Source: Oculatella sp. LEGE 06141
GTDB taxonomy: Bacteria > Cyanobacteriota > Cyanobacteriia > Elainellales > Elainellaceae
Assembly: GCF_015207605.1 (NCBI RefSeq)
Contig: NZ_JADEWO010000004.1
Span: forward strand, 186,001 to 250,000
Length of the DNA: 64,000 nucleotides
Reading direction: 5' to 3'
Part shown: one piece after another, positions 55,451-64,000 of the stretch
How the letters are laid out: the number at the start of each line of letters is the position of its first letter
Numbering within the stretch: the first letter of the stretch is position 1
Notes under the pieces: generated by a model
Told to the model about the DNA's origin: nothing
What the model saw: the letters and a program-made list of their open reading frames with translations, nothing else
Databases searched by the model: none
Made by a program: the position numbers and the translations under genes

Positions 55451-56707
55451 TCAAGGGCACGATAGCGATCGCAGAACAGGCTCCACCTCTCGTGGGTAAA
55501 TGAGCCAACGTCTGGAATAGGGCTGAGTTAAGGTTTTAACCAGCGGTGATAATTCACTGATTTCCTGTAATCCGGTTTCAGTCTGCAACATGATTCCCCG
55601 TTGGTAAAGGGTATAGCCCCGGCTAAAGGCTGTTTTGAAACCCGTATAATAACCTGGCGCTAATCCTGATGGTTTCAGTGCTTGCTGCACGGTTTGCAGG
55701 AGGCGTTCTGTTTGATCTGTTTCAAGTTGCGTCACATCCCAGGCTTTTAGCAAGTCCCGATCGATAAAGCGGCGACAAAGGTCAGATAAGACCGGATCAG
55801 GATGGTTCTGCCAGCGTTGCAGATGATAAGTAAAGACACCATCATCGGCTGCTAGGTAGTCGTTTAGCGGTATGCGATCGCAGTTTTGCTGCAACCATAC
55901 GGTGACGGTTGGATCAGCCTCCAACTGACCCAGATGCATCTGTTCTTGCGCTCGCCTGAAAGCCTGCTCCAACACCCACGATGCCGCCACGTTTTTGGGA
56001 TGGTTGTAGACCTGGGCATACATGAAATAGCGCACCACTAAATAATGCTCAATTGCTGCCATTCCTTTACCCGCCACCACAAGCTGCTGGCTCACCGGGT
56101 CATAGTTCAAGGCCATCAAGATTCGGTCTAAATCCAACTTGCCGTACGACGCACCCGTAAAGTAACTGTCTCGCATCAGATAATCGAGGCGATCGCAGTC
56201 GAGTTGGCTTGAAATTAACTGCCAGACCAGGGGAATGGGATGTTGCTTATGGTAAACCTGCGTAATCTGCGGCAGCAGCATGGCATCAAACGCGGTTAAA
56301 CCCTGTCGAATCGGCTGAAATTCTTGCAGGATGCGTTCAGTCCAGTGTTCATGGTGGCTACCAAAAACCTCCTCGCAAGTGTGGCTAAACGGGCCATGAC
56401 CAATGTCGTGCAACAGTGCTGCACACAGAACCGTCGCACGATAGGGCTTAATTTCTGGGTAATATTTGGCAATTCGGTCAAAAGCGCGACGAGTTACGGC
56501 CATTACGCCAAGCGAATGGGTAAACCTTGAGCCTTCTGCACCGTGAAACGTCAAACTGGCTGGCCCCAGTTGCCGAATGCGGCGCAATCGCTGAAAGGCT
56601 GGAGTATCAATCATTTGAATCAGCAGCGCTTCAACGGGGTCGCTTTCATCTAAAGCGATCGCTCCATGCAACGGGTCGTGGTACGTTCGTCCCCGGCTAG
56701 CCTGCAC
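55451..56707 (-). CDS. HD-domain phosphohydrolase (COG1078 / dGTPase-like)
   Basis: 418 residues. The N-terminal DPLHGAIALDESDPVEALLIQ and SRFTHSLGVMAVT are followed by CAALLHDIGHGPFSHTCEEVF, giving the H..HD metal-binding motif, and later LDCDRLDYLMRDSYFTGASYG with the second Asp cluster. This pattern fits the SAMHD1-like HD family that hydrolyses dNTPs or related nucleotides. Start codon is GTG at 56707; the frame begins a few residues before the conserved block. It overlaps the end of ctpA by 11 bp and may be translationally coupled to it. Confidence 0.88.
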   Translation of the reverse strand: MQASRGRTYHDPLHGAIALDESDPVEALLIQMIDTPAFQRLRRIRQLGPASLTFHGAEGSRFTHSLGVMAVTRRAFDRIAKYYPEIKPYRATVLCAALLHDIGHGPFSHTCEEVFGSHHEHWTERILQEFQPIRQGLTAFDAMLLPQITQVYHKQHPIPLVWQLISSQLDCDRLDYLMRDSYFTGASYGKLDLDRILMALNYDPVSQQLVVAGKGMAAIEHYLVVRYFMYAQVYNHPKNVAASWVLEQAFRRAQEQMHLGQLEADPTVTVWLQQNCDRIPLNDYLAADDGVFTYHLQRWQNHPDPVLSDLCRRFIDRDLLKAWDVTQLETDQTERLLQTVQQALKPSGLAPGYYTGFKTAFSRGYTLYQRGIMLQTETGLQEISELSPLVKTLTQPYSRRWLIYPREVEPVLRSLSCP

Positions 56708-57932
56708 CCGCGATGACCGCTTGCTGGGTTAACAACTGAACGGCAGCCAGATACTGCTGATCGGCATCTGTTCCAAGCTGATCGCGTGGCATCAGCGCTT
56801 GCTGCACAACCACGTCGGGCGCAATGCCTCGTTGGTTAATGTCATGATGGTTGGGCGTTTCGTATTTGGCGATCGTCACCGCTAATCCAGAGCCATCGGA
56901 CAGGTTAAACAGAGACTGAATTAAGCCCTTACCAAACGTGCGCTCGCCCACCAGTTCCGCTCGGCCATTATCTTGCAAGGCTCCGGCCAAAATCTCGCTG
57001 GCGCTGGCTGTTCCCTGGTTCACCAGGATAACTAGCGGGTCGGTGGTTAACGGCTCGCCGCTGGCATCAAAGCTGTCTTGAATCCCGTCTCGGTTAACGA
57101 CATAAACGACTGTACCCGTGCCAAGCCACAGCCGCGCAATTTCGATTCCGGCTTGCAACAACCCACCAGGATTGTTTCGCAAATCCAAGATATAAGCGGT
57201 GGCTCCATCGGCCTCCAATTGATTGATGGCATTCGTTAATTCAGCCGTGGCGTTGGCGTTGAACTGATTAAGGCGAATGTAGCCAATCGTGTTGTCCTGC
57301 GATTGGGGACGCAGCTCGGCAAAGACGGGGTTTAACGAAATGCGCTCTCGCTTCAGTTCGACATCCAACGGGTCAGCCTGGTCGCGGGCGATGGTCAACA
57401 CCACTGCACTCCCGGCAGGGCCGCGCATCCGCTCTGCCGCTTCATCCAGGGTCAGGTTTTTGGTGAATGTTCCATCAATTTTGATAATGCGATCGCGCGG
57501 TTGAATGCCAGCCGCATCCGCAGGAGAGCCTTCTACTGGGGCAATGACCCGCAACTCTCCGGTTTGCACATCTTGCGTAATTTGAATCCCGATTCCGGTT
57601 AGCTCTCCAGAGGTATTGGTTTGCAGGCTACGATACTGGTCGGGTTTCAGCAACCGCGTAAACGGGTCGCCCAAGCTGGCCAGCATTTGCTGAATCGCAT
57701 TGTAGGTTTCTTCGCGATCGCTCAGGGATTGCCTCAGCGCTTTCTGTCTGACAAACCACCAGTTTTGGTGATTAAACGTGTTGTCTACATAGGCACGATC
57801 CACAATTCGCCAAACTTCACTGAGCAACCGTTGTTCTTCAGTAAAGGCAAAGGCGGTAGGAGCCAAACACCCCCACGCCAGCACCAATGGCAATACCAAA
57901 AGAAGCCCAACTCGAAAAACCCGTTTTCTCAT
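56697..57932 (-). CDS. ctpA: Carboxy-terminal processing protease CtpA
   Basis: 411 residues. The ATG at 57932 begins a signal peptide (VFRVGLLLVLPLVLAWGCLAP, cleavage near TAFAF), consistent with export to the thylakoid lumen. PDZ domain near residues 95-180; S41 domain with ILDLRNNPGGLLQAGIEIA, the nucleophile Ser in NQGTASASEILAG and Lys in TFGKGLIQ. CtpA removes the C-terminal extension of the D1 protein, needed for assembling the manganese cluster of photosystem II. Its position next to petB is one I recall from other cyanobacteria, supporting the CtpA identity over the second paralogue here. Confidence 0.9.
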   Translation of the reverse strand: MRKRVFRVGLLLVLPLVLAWGCLAPTAFAFTEEQRLLSEVWRIVDRAYVDNTFNHQNWWFVRQKALRQSLSDREETYNAIQQMLASLGDPFTRLLKPDQYRSLQTNTSGELTGIGIQITQDVQTGELRVIAPVEGSPADAAGIQPRDRIIKIDGTFTKNLTLDEAAERMRGPAGSAVVLTIARDQADPLDVELKRERISLNPVFAELRPQSQDNTIGYIRLNQFNANATAELTNAINQLEADGATAYILDLRNNPGGLLQAGIEIARLWLGTGTVVYVVNRDGIQDSFDASGEPLTTDPLVILVNQGTASASEILAGALQDNGRAELVGERTFGKGLIQSLFNLSDGSGLAVTIAKYETPNHHDINQRGIAPDVVVQQALMPRDQLGTDADQQYLAAVQLLTQQAVIAGAG

Positions 57933-58178
57933 GACACAGATCTTAAACTTCGATGAAGATTTGCGGCGATCGCTTAGATTCAAAAACACAGCTATCAGCG
58001 TAGGTTTTGCTGCTCAATGCCTCTCTATCAAGCCGAAACAGGCGCAAACATAAAGAAGTATCGTAACAAACCTAAACTAAGAATTCCGGTCACTTGGTCT
58101 CAAGCAGAATGAAATCCGCCTGAGGGCTATGTTACATTTTTTATTGACAGCACTGCATGTTTTGGGATTACTCGCTTC

Positions 58179-58847
58179 ATGTTTACTAAGCAGGTAACTG
58201 ACTCGAAAGCTTATCAATGGTTCGAGGAGCGTCTAGAAATTCAGGGTCTCGCCGACGATATTTCTAGCAAATACGTTCCTCCCCACGTCAATATCTTCTA
58301 TTGCTTAGGCGGAATTACGCTGACTTGTTTCCTGATCCAGTTCGCAACTGGGTTTGCCATGACCTTCTACTACAAGCCAACTGTAGCGGAAGCCTTTCAG
58401 TCAGTTCAGTATTTGATGACCGATGTGAACTTTGGTTGGCTCATTCGCTCCATCCACCGCTGGTCAGCCAGCATGATGGTGCTGATGATGATTCTGCATG
58501 TCTTCCGGGTCTATCTAACCGGCGGATTCAAGAAGCCCCGTGAATTGACCTGGGTGACTGGGGTCATTCTAGCCGTTATCACCGTTTCGTTTGGTGTCAC
58601 CGGTTATTCATTGCCCTGGGATCAGGTAGGTTACTGGGCGGTCAAAATTGTCTCTGGTATTCCTGAGGCCATTCCGGTTGTCGGTTCACTCATGGTTGAA
58701 CTGATTCGGGGTGGTGAAAGTGTTGGTCAGTCAACGCTGACCCGCTTTTATAGCCTGCATACATTCGTATTGCCCTGGCTAATTGCCGTCTTCATGCTGC
58801 TGCACTTCTTGATGATCCGGAAACAAGGTATTTCTGGCCCCTTGTAA
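58179..58847 (+). CDS. petB: Cytochrome b6
   Basis: 222-residue thylakoid membrane protein of the cytochrome b6f complex, carrying two b hemes and the covalent heme c-n, in plastoquinol oxidation and cyclic electron flow. The four-helix core is complete: [62 protein letters not shown] and [20 protein letters not shown]; the paired His in helices B and D bind the hemes. PetB is nearly invariant in cyanobacteria. Divergent from ctpA. petD follows 163 bp downstream on the same strand and probably shares its transcript. Confidence 0.98.
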   Translation: MFTKQVTDSKAYQWFEERLEIQGLADDISSKYVPPHVNIFYCLGGITLTCFLIQFATGFAMTFYYKPTVAEAFQSVQYLMTDVNFGWLIRSIHRWSASMMVLMMILHVFRVYLTGGFKKPRELTWVTGVILAVITVSFGVTGYSLPWDQVGYWAVKIVSGIPEAIPVVGSLMVELIRGGESVGQSTLTRFYSLHTFVLPWLIAVFMLLHFLMIRKQGISGPL

Positions 58848-59010
58848 GCACCCCTTGTAAGCAATTTATGTCGGGGGGGTACAGCCCTGCTTTTGCTGGA
58901 GCTGATACACTTGCAAAATAAGCTAGACCGACTGAGCTGAGCCAACTTCGGCTGATTGACCTTAATCAAACTTCTTTTACTTCAGACGCTAAGGAGAACA
59001 CAAACAGACT

Positions 59011-59493
59011 ATGGCAACTCTGAAGAAGCCAGATCTGAGCGATCCATTGCTCCGCGAAAAGCTAAAAAAGGGCATGGGACACAACTATTACGGTGAACCC
59101 GCCTGGCCTAACGACCTGCTCTATATTTTCCCAGTTGTAATTTTGGGCACGATCGCCTGTTGCGTGAGCCTCGCAGTGCTTGACCCTGCAATGATAGGTG
59201 AACCTGCTAACCCGTTTGCAACGCCTCTGGAAATCTTGCCGGAATGGTATCTCTATCCGTCTTTCCAGATTCTTCGTGTTGTGCCTAACAAATTGTTGGG
59301 TGTGGCACTCAACGGCGGTATTCCCCTGGGATTGATGCTGATTCCGTTTATCGAAAACGTGAACAAGTTTCAAAACCCCTTCCGTCGTCCGGTTGCAACA
59401 ACCGTCTTCTTGGTGGGTACGTTTGTCACCCTCTGGTTGGGTATCGGTGCGACGTTCCCAATCGATACATCCCTAACTCTCGGATTGTTTTAA
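59011..59493 (+). CDS. petD: Cytochrome b6f complex subunit IV
   Basis: 160-residue subunit IV of the cytochrome b6f complex, with three membrane helices; together with PetB it makes the quinol-oxidising core. The start [40 protein letters not shown] and [21 protein letters not shown] are diagnostic; the PEWY motif lines the Qo site. AAGGAGA lies 14 bp upstream of the ATG, a slightly long spacing. A strong terminator-like hairpin follows. Confidence 0.98.
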   Translation: MATLKKPDLSDPLLREKLKKGMGHNYYGEPAWPNDLLYIFPVVILGTIACCVSLAVLDPAMIGEPANPFATPLEILPEWYLYPSFQILRVVPNKLLGVALNGGIPLGLMLIPFIENVNKFQNPFRRPVATTVFLVGTFVTLWLGIGATFPIDTSLTLGLF

Positions 59494-59514
59494 TAACGTC
59501 GAGTTAATAATGTT

Positions 59515-59577
59515 GACGCCTGTGGCTGGAATCATGACGGGAAAACTTCCTGAATGAAACCAACACAGGCGTCTTTG
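59515..59577 (+). terminator. Terminator-like hairpin downstream of petD
   Basis: GACGCCTGTG (59515-59524) / CACAGGCGTC (59564-59573), a perfect 10-bp stem, with an inner GGAA/TTCC pair inside a 39-nt loop. TTTG follows on the plus strand. It lies 22 bp after the petD stop, so it probably ends the petBD transcript. Confidence 0.65.
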
Positions 59578-59767
59578 TGCGTGTTTTAATAAATAGCAAC
59601 ACGAGTAATTGCAGCCGCTTACTGGTGCAGGGTGCTGCCATCTACCCATCAACCAAGACAGATACACTCATTCCAGGCAGAAGGTTGCAAGAGATTGATT
59701 CAAGAACTGCTATAAGTGAGTCGTTTGCTTGAATTCAGTTGAATCTTATTCCTGGCTGAACATCGAT

Positions 59768-60214
59768 ATGTTCCAGCAAGACCATTTGACTGTTAGAAGT
59801 GAACTTACTGGGTTGAACCAGGTGCAAGACTGGTTCAAGCAGTTCTGTTTACGATACGGCTCCAGTTTGATCTGGCTCAAGGGGCAACTCTATCCGCTGA
59901 ACCTGGCGTTGGCGGAAGGGTTTAGTAATGCTGTGCGCCACGCTCACCAGGAGTTGCCCGCCGAAACATCCATTGACATTGACCTGGCGCTTTGGGATGA
60001 CCGAATTGAAATCCGAATTTGGGACTATGGAAAGCCCTTTAACCCGGATGCGTTAGAAGAGCCGGAACCTGGAACCCTGCACATTGGCGGCTATGGCTGG
60101 TTTTTGCTGCGCCGTTTAGCCGATCGCGTTACCTATGAACGGTATCCAGACAACCGCAACTGTTTGACCATTGTTAAAAACCGGCTGGGGGTTCGTGCCG
60201 AGTCCAAGGTTTAG
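59768..60214 (+). CDS. Anti-sigma-factor-like ATPase (RsbW/HATPase_c)
   Basis: 148 residues from the ATG at 59768. The ATP-binding Bergerat motifs are present: N-box LALAEGFSNAVRHAHQ, G1-type IWDYGKPFNP and G2-type GGYGWFLLRRLADRVTYER. This is the plan of RsbW/SpoIIAB-like serine kinases that bind sigma factors and anti-anti-sigma proteins. No partner anti-sigma antagonist (STAS) gene adjoins it, so the circuit is unknown. Only the petBD terminator and 190 bp precede it. Confidence 0.85.
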   Translation: MFQQDHLTVRSELTGLNQVQDWFKQFCLRYGSSLIWLKGQLYPLNLALAEGFSNAVRHAHQELPAETSIDIDLALWDDRIEIRIWDYGKPFNPDALEEPEPGTLHIGGYGWFLLRRLADRVTYERYPDNRNCLTIVKNRLGVRAESKV

Positions 60215-60490
60215 GCCGTTAGACGGCTTCGGACTGTTAGCTGTTTGGCACTGCTGTTGCCCACGGCTCAGGACTGGTTTGCTTTAAACGGCAGCCTTAT
60301 GTAATGAGGCCGTAAAGCACCTGCCCCCCCAAAGGCCAGAAGATACAAAGATTTTGTTAATCTATTTGACCAAAACCAGCGGCTTCATGTTGGTTTGGTA
60401 GGATTTAGCAACGATTGCACAATCGCTTCCCTCGATAGGGCAACCTAACATTAGTTCCATCCTCAACAGGGTGATTGAATCAATCGGGGT

Positions 60491-61672
60491 ATGGCGAAAA
60501 CAGCTAACTTATTTATATTTCTAGAGATTTTCGAACGTGAAGGTGGTATCCAGTCTTACGTTCAAGATATTCTTCATGGCTATTCGACTCTCGCCCATCA
60601 GCCGCAGGCAGATGTGTTTCTGTTGCGAGACGGAACGGGTTGTCAGAATCCGTTGCAGGTCAGTTCCCTCAAGTTTCACTATCTAAAGACCTCTCCTCCC
60701 GCTTTGGGACGGTTGAGGCTGGCTATTGCACTATTGCTCTATCTGTTGCGGGAAAGACCGCAGCGGGTTTTCTGTGGGCACATGAATTTAGCGCCGTTGG
60801 TGCAGATGCTCTGTAGACCGTTAGGAATTCCCTATACGGTCATTACCTACGGTAAGGAAGTGTGGTTTCCATTGCCGCCTGCGCCGCGCCGCGCGCTGCA
60901 TCATGCTGATCAAATTTGGACCATCAGCCGTTACAGCCGAGATGCGGCTTGCGCGTCGAATCAGCTCAACCCTCACCAGATCCAGATGTTGCCGTGTCCA
61001 GTGGATGGCGATCGCTTTACACCGGGCGCAAAGTCACCTGTTTTGCTGGAGCGCTATGGCTTAACTGGAGCCAGAGTCTTAATGACAGTGGCGCGGCTGT
61101 GGTCGGGCGATATCTATAAAGGGGTGGACGTCACAATTCGGGCACTGCCGGCGATCGCTGCTGTGTTCCCGGATGTGAAGTATCTGGTCATTGGCCGAGG
61201 AGACGACCAGCCCCGTTTAGCGAACCTGGCTCACGAGTTAGGTGTGGCCGATCGGGTCGTGTTTGCTGGGTTTGTGCCAACTGCCGACCTGCCAGAACAT
61301 TATCGATTAGCGGAAGCCTACGTTATGCCGTCTCAAGAAGGGTTTGGGATTGTGTATCTAGAAGCGATGGCTTGCGGTATCCCGGTCTTGTCAGGTGATG
61401 CGGATGGGTCGTCGGAACCGTTGCAAGATGGTAAGTTGGGCTGGCAGGTGCCCCATCGCGACCCGGTGGCTGTGACCAGGGCGTGCATTGAAATGTTGAA
61501 GGGACGCGAAATTTGCCGTACGGCACCTGAGAGTAACGAGTGCGATCGCCGTTGTGATGGGCAATGGCTGCGACAACAATCGATCGCCTTATTTGGCAAA
61601 GAGGCATTTGTGCAGCGGTTAAACCAGATCTTTGTGTCCTATCCTGACCGCAACCCAATCAAAAAAGCCTAA
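60491..61672 (+). CDS. Glycosyltransferase family 4
   Basis: 393-residue GT-B enzyme. The N-terminus FLEIFEREGGIQSYVQDILHG is the acceptor-domain loop, GIPYTVITYGKEVW and ISRYSRDAACAS are further family blocks, RVLMTVARLWSGDIYKGVDV starts the donor domain, and SQEGFGIVYLEAMACGIPVL is the E-x7-E retaining signature near residue 285. The donor and acceptor sugars are unknown; a role in envelope or extracellular polysaccharide or in glycolipid synthesis is likely. No other sugar genes flank it. Mostly soluble with no clear membrane anchor. Confidence 0.9.
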   Translation: MAKTANLFIFLEIFEREGGIQSYVQDILHGYSTLAHQPQADVFLLRDGTGCQNPLQVSSLKFHYLKTSPPALGRLRLAIALLLYLLRERPQRVFCGHMNLAPLVQMLCRPLGIPYTVITYGKEVWFPLPPAPRRALHHADQIWTISRYSRDAACASNQLNPHQIQMLPCPVDGDRFTPGAKSPVLLERYGLTGARVLMTVARLWSGDIYKGVDVTIRALPAIAAVFPDVKYLVIGRGDDQPRLANLAHELGVADRVVFAGFVPTADLPEHYRLAEAYVMPSQEGFGIVYLEAMACGIPVLSGDADGSSEPLQDGKLGWQVPHRDPVAVTRACIEMLKGREICRTAPESNECDRRCDGQWLRQQSIALFGKEAFVQRLNQIFVSYPDRNPIKKA

Positions 61673-61931
61673 AAAGATTAGGCTGGAATTTGTTGAGGCC
61701 GCTTGAGCCGTTAACCCACGGATTTTAGCGAGCGTATAGAAGCGTGCGTTTGTAAAACCGTGTACGGGTGCAGAGGTCGCTCTCTCCGGTTGCTGTCGCT
61801 TGCGTGTCGCTTGCTCTATGCTGGAAGAAGAAATTTAAGACCCGCTTAAATCGATTCTTTTTGCAATGAGCATCTAATTAAGTTAGGAGAAAGCGTCTCA
61901 ATTGGATGCATAAGAACCGTAGGAGGTTGCT

Positions 61932-62315
61932 GTGAATCAAAATAGCTTTAGAAGCCTGCAATTTAACGTATCGGGCATCGGGTTCTGGCTTACCGCCTTT
62001 GCCATTGTTTGGCTATTAGGGGCGGTTGGGCTGGGTTGGCTGGTTAAATCGTTTCTAATCCTGATTGGGTTGATTATACTAGCGCCTGTGGTTGCGTTTG
62101 TTGGATTTCGCTGGTGGCTAAAGCGCAACCTGGTTGAAGCTCAGTGTCCGGTTTGCCACTACGAGTCGGCTGGGATTAACGGTATGCAGCTCCGATGCCC
62201 CAGTTGTGGTGAACCGCTCAAGGTGGATGCCGGTCATTTTCAGCGATTGACACCGCCAGGTACGGTTGATGTTGAGGCGATCGATGTTTCTGTAAAACAG
62301 CTCGAAGATTCATAG
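61932..62315 (+). CDS. Membrane protein with zinc-ribbon C-terminus
   Basis: 127 residues from the GTG at 61932, which has a perfect AGGAGG five bases upstream. Two hydrophobic helices (IGFWLTAFAIVWLLGAVGLG and KSFLILIGLIILAPVVAFVG) are followed by a zinc ribbon CPVCHYESAGINGMQLRCPSC that orients to the cytosol or stroma side, and a short acidic tail. Recalled as a conserved hypothetical in cyanobacteria. Function unknown. It ends in a strong bidirectional terminator. Confidence 0.82.
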   Translation: MNQNSFRSLQFNVSGIGFWLTAFAIVWLLGAVGLGWLVKSFLILIGLIILAPVVAFVGFRWWLKRNLVEAQCPVCHYESAGINGMQLRCPSCGEPLKVDAGHFQRLTPPGTVDVEAIDVSVKQLEDS

Positions 62316-62334
62316 TTGACGCCTGAATTGAAGC

Positions 62335-62376
62335 CTAAAAATCGGGGCACCTCTACAGAGGTGCCCCGATTTTTAG
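62335..62376. terminator. Bidirectional Rho-independent terminator
   Basis: CTAAAAATCGGGGCACCTC (62335-62353) pairs with GAGGTGCCCCGATTTTTAG (62358-62376) over 19 bp with a 4-nt loop; the stem itself ends in A5 and T5 runs on both sides. It sits between the convergent zinc-ribbon and secreted-protein genes and can end both transcripts. Confidence 0.92.
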
Positions 62377-62402
62377 CGGGTCGGCAAGGTGCAACAGATG
62401 AC

Positions 62403-62816
62403 TCAATTTTCCTGGCTAATGGACAGCGTAAAGGGGTGGTTGGCCTGTGAGCGATCGCCAACAAAGATGGAGTATGTTCCGGGTTCAAGCCGACCGGGTA
62501 CCTCGATCGTGCCGCCGGAAAAACTGTCTGCCATGACACAAATTGGGTTGCCAGAACCGCGAATGAGTAGGGTTGGCTGGCCTTGACCTTCGACTCTGAA
62601 GCGCAAGGACGCTGGAGAACCAGACACTTGCAAAACTTCGTTAGGATTGCTAGAAATGTAACCACACTGACTCGATTGTGATCCGCCAGAGTTTCCTCTC
62701 ACGGTAACGGGCGACGAAATAGGGGTTTGGACATCGGCCTGGGCGGATGTAGCGATCGCCAGCCCTGCTGCTAATGCCATTGGAATGATGCTGAACCGTT
62801 TCAAACTCGTCCTCAT
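62403..62816 (-). CDS. Small secreted protein, unknown function
   Basis: 137 residues from the ATG at 62816, 6 nt after AGGTGAG (an upstream GTG overlaps that site). The N-terminus FSIIPMALAAGLAIATSAQA is a signal peptide with an ASAQA-type cleavage site. The mature part is beta-rich with Gly/Ser (CGYISSNPNEVLQVSGSPAS, GQPTLLIRGSGNPICVMADS) and two cysteines, which may form a disulfide. The end (EPGTYSIFVGDRSQANHPFTLSIS) recalls PPC-like bacterial pre-peptidase C-terminal domains. It is preceded by no partner gene. Function unknown. Confidence 0.75.
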   Translation of the reverse strand: MRTSLKRFSIIPMALAAGLAIATSAQADVQTPISSPVTVRGNSGGSQSSQCGYISSNPNEVLQVSGSPASLRFRVEGQGQPTLLIRGSGNPICVMADSFSGGTIEVPGRLEPGTYSIFVGDRSQANHPFTLSISQEN

Positions 62817-63059
62817 GCTTCTCACCTGCCCGATATGGGGTCTTGTTACTTTTAATACTAAGTTGCGGTCACAGGGACGATTTGGGTTTCTGTGACAGTT
62901 CTCGAAGTGAATATTGGCCTAAGAAACGAGAATCGTCTCACTTCGGGGGTGCCCTCTGCCGAGGTGCGTTGAGAACCAGCAAGGGCAACCTGAAGGGGTG
63001 CAGGTGGCGCGCAGCGCTGAGATGCTCCTCAATGCGGCTCGTTTGCCTGGCCTGAGTTG

Positions 63060-64000
63060 CTAGGCTCCCTCTCGATACTGGCGGAATAGTTCTGGCAGGT
63101 GATCGTAGCCATCAACACCAATAATTGAAATAATTTGAGGGCGCTGCTGCTGTAACCGTCTTTGAAAATCAGCTTCGCCCATCTGTCCCTGCATCACCGT
63201 GAGTAAACCTGCTACCTGTCGCCATGTGGTTGAGGCAATTTGCTCCAGCAGATACATGCCAACGCAACCAGTGGCGATCGCCTTGTCTGCATGGTTGAGG
63301 CGATAGTGTGCTTCTGCCAAATAGGCCAGGTTAAGCCCTTGCAAATATAAGTCGCCCGAAAACTGAGACGCTTGAAACCCACTTTCTAGAAATCCGACGG
63401 CAGCCTGAGCCTGGTCGATGGTAACGTGAGCAATGCCCAGACTGCTGAGACAAAGCGCCTGACTTTGGCGATCGCCCAACCGTTCAGAAAGTTCTAAGCC
63501 CTGCTGCAAGTAGTTGATTGCTGCTTCGTATAGCTCTGGGTCGGCTTGTTCTAGCTCTTGTGCTTGAAAGACTTCGCTGTAGCCAAGATTGGCCAGCGCG
63601 TTGGCTTCGCCCAACCGATTTCCGGTTTGGCGGCTGAGGATCAGCGCTCGCTGGCTATAGTTAATTGCTTCTGAGTATTGCGCCTGAGCAACCTCTGTGC
63701 GGCTGAGATGGTTTAAGTTGGCAATTTCACATGAAGCATCACCCGCCTCACGGGCCGTTGTGAGCGCCTGCTGATGAAAGGCGATCGATCGCGCTAACTG
63801 ACCTTGAACGCGGGCAGAATAGCCGATTAACGTCATGATTCGGGCTTTTTCCTGGGTGCCTTCGGCCTGACGCAACGGTTCGTCTAGATAGTCCAACGCG
63901 TTGCGTAAGTAGTTGCCCGCAAATGATGCAAAGATCCCGCCATAGAGCGGGAAGTAGTCGCGCTGGGCAAAGGTTCGCAGCAGTTGCAGGGTTAGTTGAA
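63060..64000 (-). CDS. TPR-repeat protein, 5' end outside the window
   Basis: The frame stays open to the right edge, so the N-terminus is missing; the codon at 63896 sometimes taken as a start is an internal TTG. The visible ~313 residues contain several TPR units: GYSARVQGQLARSIAFHQQA, then LNHLSRTEVAQAQYSEAINYS, ANLGYSEVFQAQ.., LSSLGIAHVTIDQAQAAVGFL and LAYLAEAHYRLNHADKAIATG, which stack as a protein-binding solenoid. The C-terminal RPQIISIIGVDGYDHLPELFRQ has no known domain. Related genes in cyanobacteria are uncharacterised. Confidence 0.8.
   Translation of the reverse strand, partial: QLTLQLLRTFAQRDYFPLYGGIFASFAGNYLRNALDYLDEPLRQAEGTQEKARIMTLIGYSARVQGQLARSIAFHQQALTTAREAGDASCEIANLNHLSRTEVAQAQYSEAINYSQRALILSRQTGNRLGEANALANLGYSEVFQAQELEQADPELYEAAINYLQQGLELSERLGDRQSQALCLSSLGIAHVTIDQAQAAVGFLESGFQASQFSGDLYLQGLNLAYLAEAHYRLNHADKAIATGCVGMYLLEQIASTTWRQVAGLLTVMQGQMGEADFQRRLQQQRPQIISIIGVDGYDHLPELFRQYREGA

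Noticed and set aside
58132-58149. GTTACA and TTGACA near petB as an HLR1 element or a -35 box
   Set aside because: The second half-site does not fit HLR1 spacing, and a promoter there would leave almost no leader before the ATG.
61666-61684. 7-bp hairpin AGCCTAA/TTAGGCT at the end of the GT4 gene as a terminator
   Set aside because: It overlaps the stop codon and its T-run is on the wrong strand for that gene.
1-64000. CRISPR arrays, prophage genes, rRNA genes or a transposase
   Set aside because: None found on either strand; the only repeats are the tandem and dispersed ones listed.

Overview
The window is chromosomal DNA from an oxygenic cyanobacterium. It carries photosystem I core genes (psaA-psaB), cytochrome b6f genes (petB-petD), a plant-type ferredoxin, an NDH-1 subunit (ndhA), a biliverdin reductase and several protein families found mainly in cyanobacteria (DUF1350, DUF1822, DUF3285, a KaiB-domain protein). 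The palindrome GCGATCGC (HIP1) recurs throughout, as is usual in this phylum. Genus cannot be fixed from the sequence; a filamentous, Leptolyngbya-like organism would fit but is a guess. Genes are mostly short transcription units on both strands. I saw no prophage, transposase gene, CRISPR array or rRNA operon.

Layout. 1-9.2 kb: 5' end of ndhA, class II aldolase with a clear terminator, tRNA-Lys(UUU), an aldose-epimerase-like protein, a CapA-like protein with a TDEY repeat tail, a pentapeptide-repeat membrane protein, biliverdin reductase (bvdR) and ferredoxin. 9.5-18.5 kb: SpoIID-like protein, a sulfiredoxin / Dps / HTH-GrpE-like stress cluster, a NupC-type nucleoside transporter, a zinc-ribbon protein, LemA, DUF1350 hydrolase and a lipoprotein. 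18.6-28 kb: PGM1-like ATP-grasp ligase, seven-bladed WD40 protein, aminopeptidase P, a Tat-signal metallo-hydrolase, and a minus-strand run prfB - DUF3285 - ybeY - dgkA - trpG; prfB needs a programmed +1 frameshift. 28-34.6 kb: PilT ATPase, KaiB-domain protein, NHLRC2-like thioredoxin/NHL protein and a large proline-rich lipoprotein. 35-40 kb: psaA-psaB with a long leader and a strong terminator. 40-49 kb: a sigma factor/DUF1822 pair, mnmG, a putative glycosyltransferase, a J-domain/TPR protein, TM2/SHOCT and HhH proteins, and lepB. 49-50 kb: a cobalamin riboswitch in front of a ferredoxin-NADP-reductase-like flavoprotein. 50-60 kb: two S41 carboxy-terminal proteases, ispG, a DUF2267 protein, a K+ channel, an HD-domain protein and petB-petD. 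60-64 kb: anti-sigma-type ATPase, GT4 glycosyltransferase, small envelope proteins and a truncated TPR gene.

Most distinctive signals: (i) the B12 riboswitch controlling a small FNR-like oxidoreductase, which suggests an uncharacterised B12-linked reductase; (ii) an HTH protein fused to a GrpE-like head beside sulfiredoxin and Dps, with an 8-bp-arm dyad in front of the cluster; (iii) a KaiB domain on the end of a ~175-residue unknown domain; (iv) a diverged family of non-coding repeats with inverted ends (three copies); (v) two proteins with recently expanded low-complexity tails.
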